NCBI GenBank assembly: GCA_002803225.1
Contig: NXFV01000211.1
Coordinates: forward strand, 1 to 31,009
Origin: Gamarada debralockiae
Lineage: Eukaryota; Ascomycota; Leotiomycetes; Helotiales; Hyphodiscaceae
Direction of reading: 5' to 3'
Length of the DNA: 31,009 nucleotides
The position numbers were made by a program, and so were the translations under genes. Positions 30,213 to 31,009 of this stretch are shown here, in pieces (position 1 is the first letter of the stretch; each line of letters begins with the position of its first letter). Below the pieces are notes generated by a model that did not search any database, was not told the DNA's origin, and worked only from the letters and a program-made list of their open reading frames with translations.

Positions 30213-30988
30213 TTTATCGAGCTACTAATCAACTCCCAATTGCCTTTGCAGTCGGTGACGTTCGTGACTTGCTGACTATATAAACATCATTGTCTGTAAG
30301 AATTAGCTTGACTACGAGCTCTTGACTGTGCGTGACATGCCTTTAGCTTAGTAAAAGTAGATGTAAGAGTCATAAGTATCTTCTTGCTGTCCACTATTAT
30401 GTTAGCAATGGCCTCATGACTTCGCTCCTTTGGAGTAGAAGACTAAATGCTCATGACATACTCCTCTAATAGGCTATTAAAGAGAAGAGTGCAAATGTAG
30501 TATCTAGTTTAAGTAGAAATCTCTAAGGGTTTAGTAAATAACAAGTTAGTCCTTTCCCCTTTGTCTATTTTGTGCTAGCATACTTCTCAGATAAACTACT
30601 GCCTCAGGCACCTCTTTTGGCCCCACACCTCCCATGTATTTAGTCTTTTCCTACCTTAGATTCTATTCTACAGACTTTTCTCCCATCCGACAATACGACT
30701 TATGAAATATGGAGCTGCACTTCTTGCACAACTTAAAGGCTTGTTCGTGGGTTTTCCAATCCTCTAGTCTATCTTTAGGAAAGAGCTTAAGTGCTTGTAC
30801 TAATCCATAACCATTAATCTTCCCATATAATTGCAGTTTGCTATTGTGATATTATGCACCATCTGCTTTCAACCCACTTCTGAGGTCCTTAATATTAAGG
30901 CAACAACTAATAGAAAGCCACGTGACGTCCACTTGATACCTCCTTTTTTTAACACGACACTTGAGTTGCATGGCCCAGGGCTACGTTT
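30213..30988. other. Intergenic region with a Cys/His-rich minus-strand fragment
   Basis: Mostly featureless. On the minus strand, 30663-30836 stays open for 57 codons before a TAG and reads INGYGLVQALKLFPKDRLED, then LCKKCSSIFHKSYCRMGEK. The C-x2-C-x4-H-x3-C spacing is near that of a zinc knuckle (C-x2-C-x4-H-x4-C), so a transposon Gag fragment is possible. It has no ATG start and a stop just upstream, so it is debris at best. Confidence 0.3.
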
Positions 30989-31009
30989 GGGGGGGGGGGG
31001 GGGGGGGGG
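30989..31009. other. Terminal run of 21 G (probable artefact)
   Basis: The window ends in an uninterrupted run of 21 G. Two-colour sequencing chemistry reports dark cycles as G, and such runs often close assembled contigs. It is unlikely to be biological and suggests that the contig ends here. Confidence 0.7.

Noticed and set aside
1..31009. CRISPR arrays, tRNA or rRNA genes, bacterial operons
   Set aside because: No spacer-repeat array was seen. The tandem repeats found are coding or AT-rich minisatellites. I saw no tRNA cloverleaf or rRNA sequence, and the introns show a eukaryotic genome.

Overview
The window looks like a contig from a filamentous ascomycete, possibly a leotiomycete-type fungus; the class is a guess. 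The evidence is small GT-AG introns of about 48-76 bp with CTAAC/CTGAC-type branch sites, fungal protein families (Hrq1 helicase, Ran-binding FG protein, DUF6594 membrane protein, LPPEIRN/2EXR-type proteins, Dicer-like protein), a Tad-type LINE remnant, and AT-rich blocks of the sort left by repeat-induced point mutation (RIP). Coding starts are set on ATG; many apparent ORFs open only with TTG or GTG and were trimmed.

Layout. Bases 1-7200 are a transposon and pseudogene compartment: an AT-rich block, an internally deleted glutathione S-transferase-like pseudogene, an unknown decayed coding region, a degenerate 63-bp tandem repeat that encodes a 21-residue period, a 1.8-kb element bounded by imperfect inverted repeats that carries a LINE 3' fragment and its own AT-rich block, and a BTB/POZ pseudogene on the minus strand. 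Bases 7241-8750 hold a spliced DUF6594-type membrane protein with two repeat-expanded Glu-rich inserts. Bases 8751-10592 are largely empty.

Bases 10593-16360 are the conserved housekeeping core, both genes on the minus strand: HRQ1 (one 1156-aa exon) and a four-exon Yrb2/Hba1-like Ran-binding FG protein. Bases 17138-19520 hold a 2EXR-type gene whose first coding exon may be only the ATG, followed by a decayed tandem paralogue with compensating frameshifts. Then come an unknown membrane protein (19973-20668, minus), a homeodomain-like plus C2H2 zinc-finger regulator (21919-23662, minus, two exons), a four-exon polytopic membrane protein with a possible N-myristoylation start (24461-25394, minus), and a cluster of six TGTTCAA boxes upstream of it. 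A small hypothetical membrane protein lies at about 26036-26572.

The right end (about 27650-30212) is a heavily broken Dicer-like (DCL2-type) gene. Its helicase tail, dimerisation domain and both RNase III domains are recognisable, but stops, frameshifts, a missing 5' ATPase half and a lost acidic residue make it non-functional. The contig ends in a run of 21 G that looks like a sequencing artefact.

No operon-like system joins these genes. The most notable content is the decay of an RNA-silencing gene, the mosaic inverted-repeat element, and several unusual gene structures. All exon models were built by eye from splice signals and reading-frame continuity and have not been tested against transcripts.
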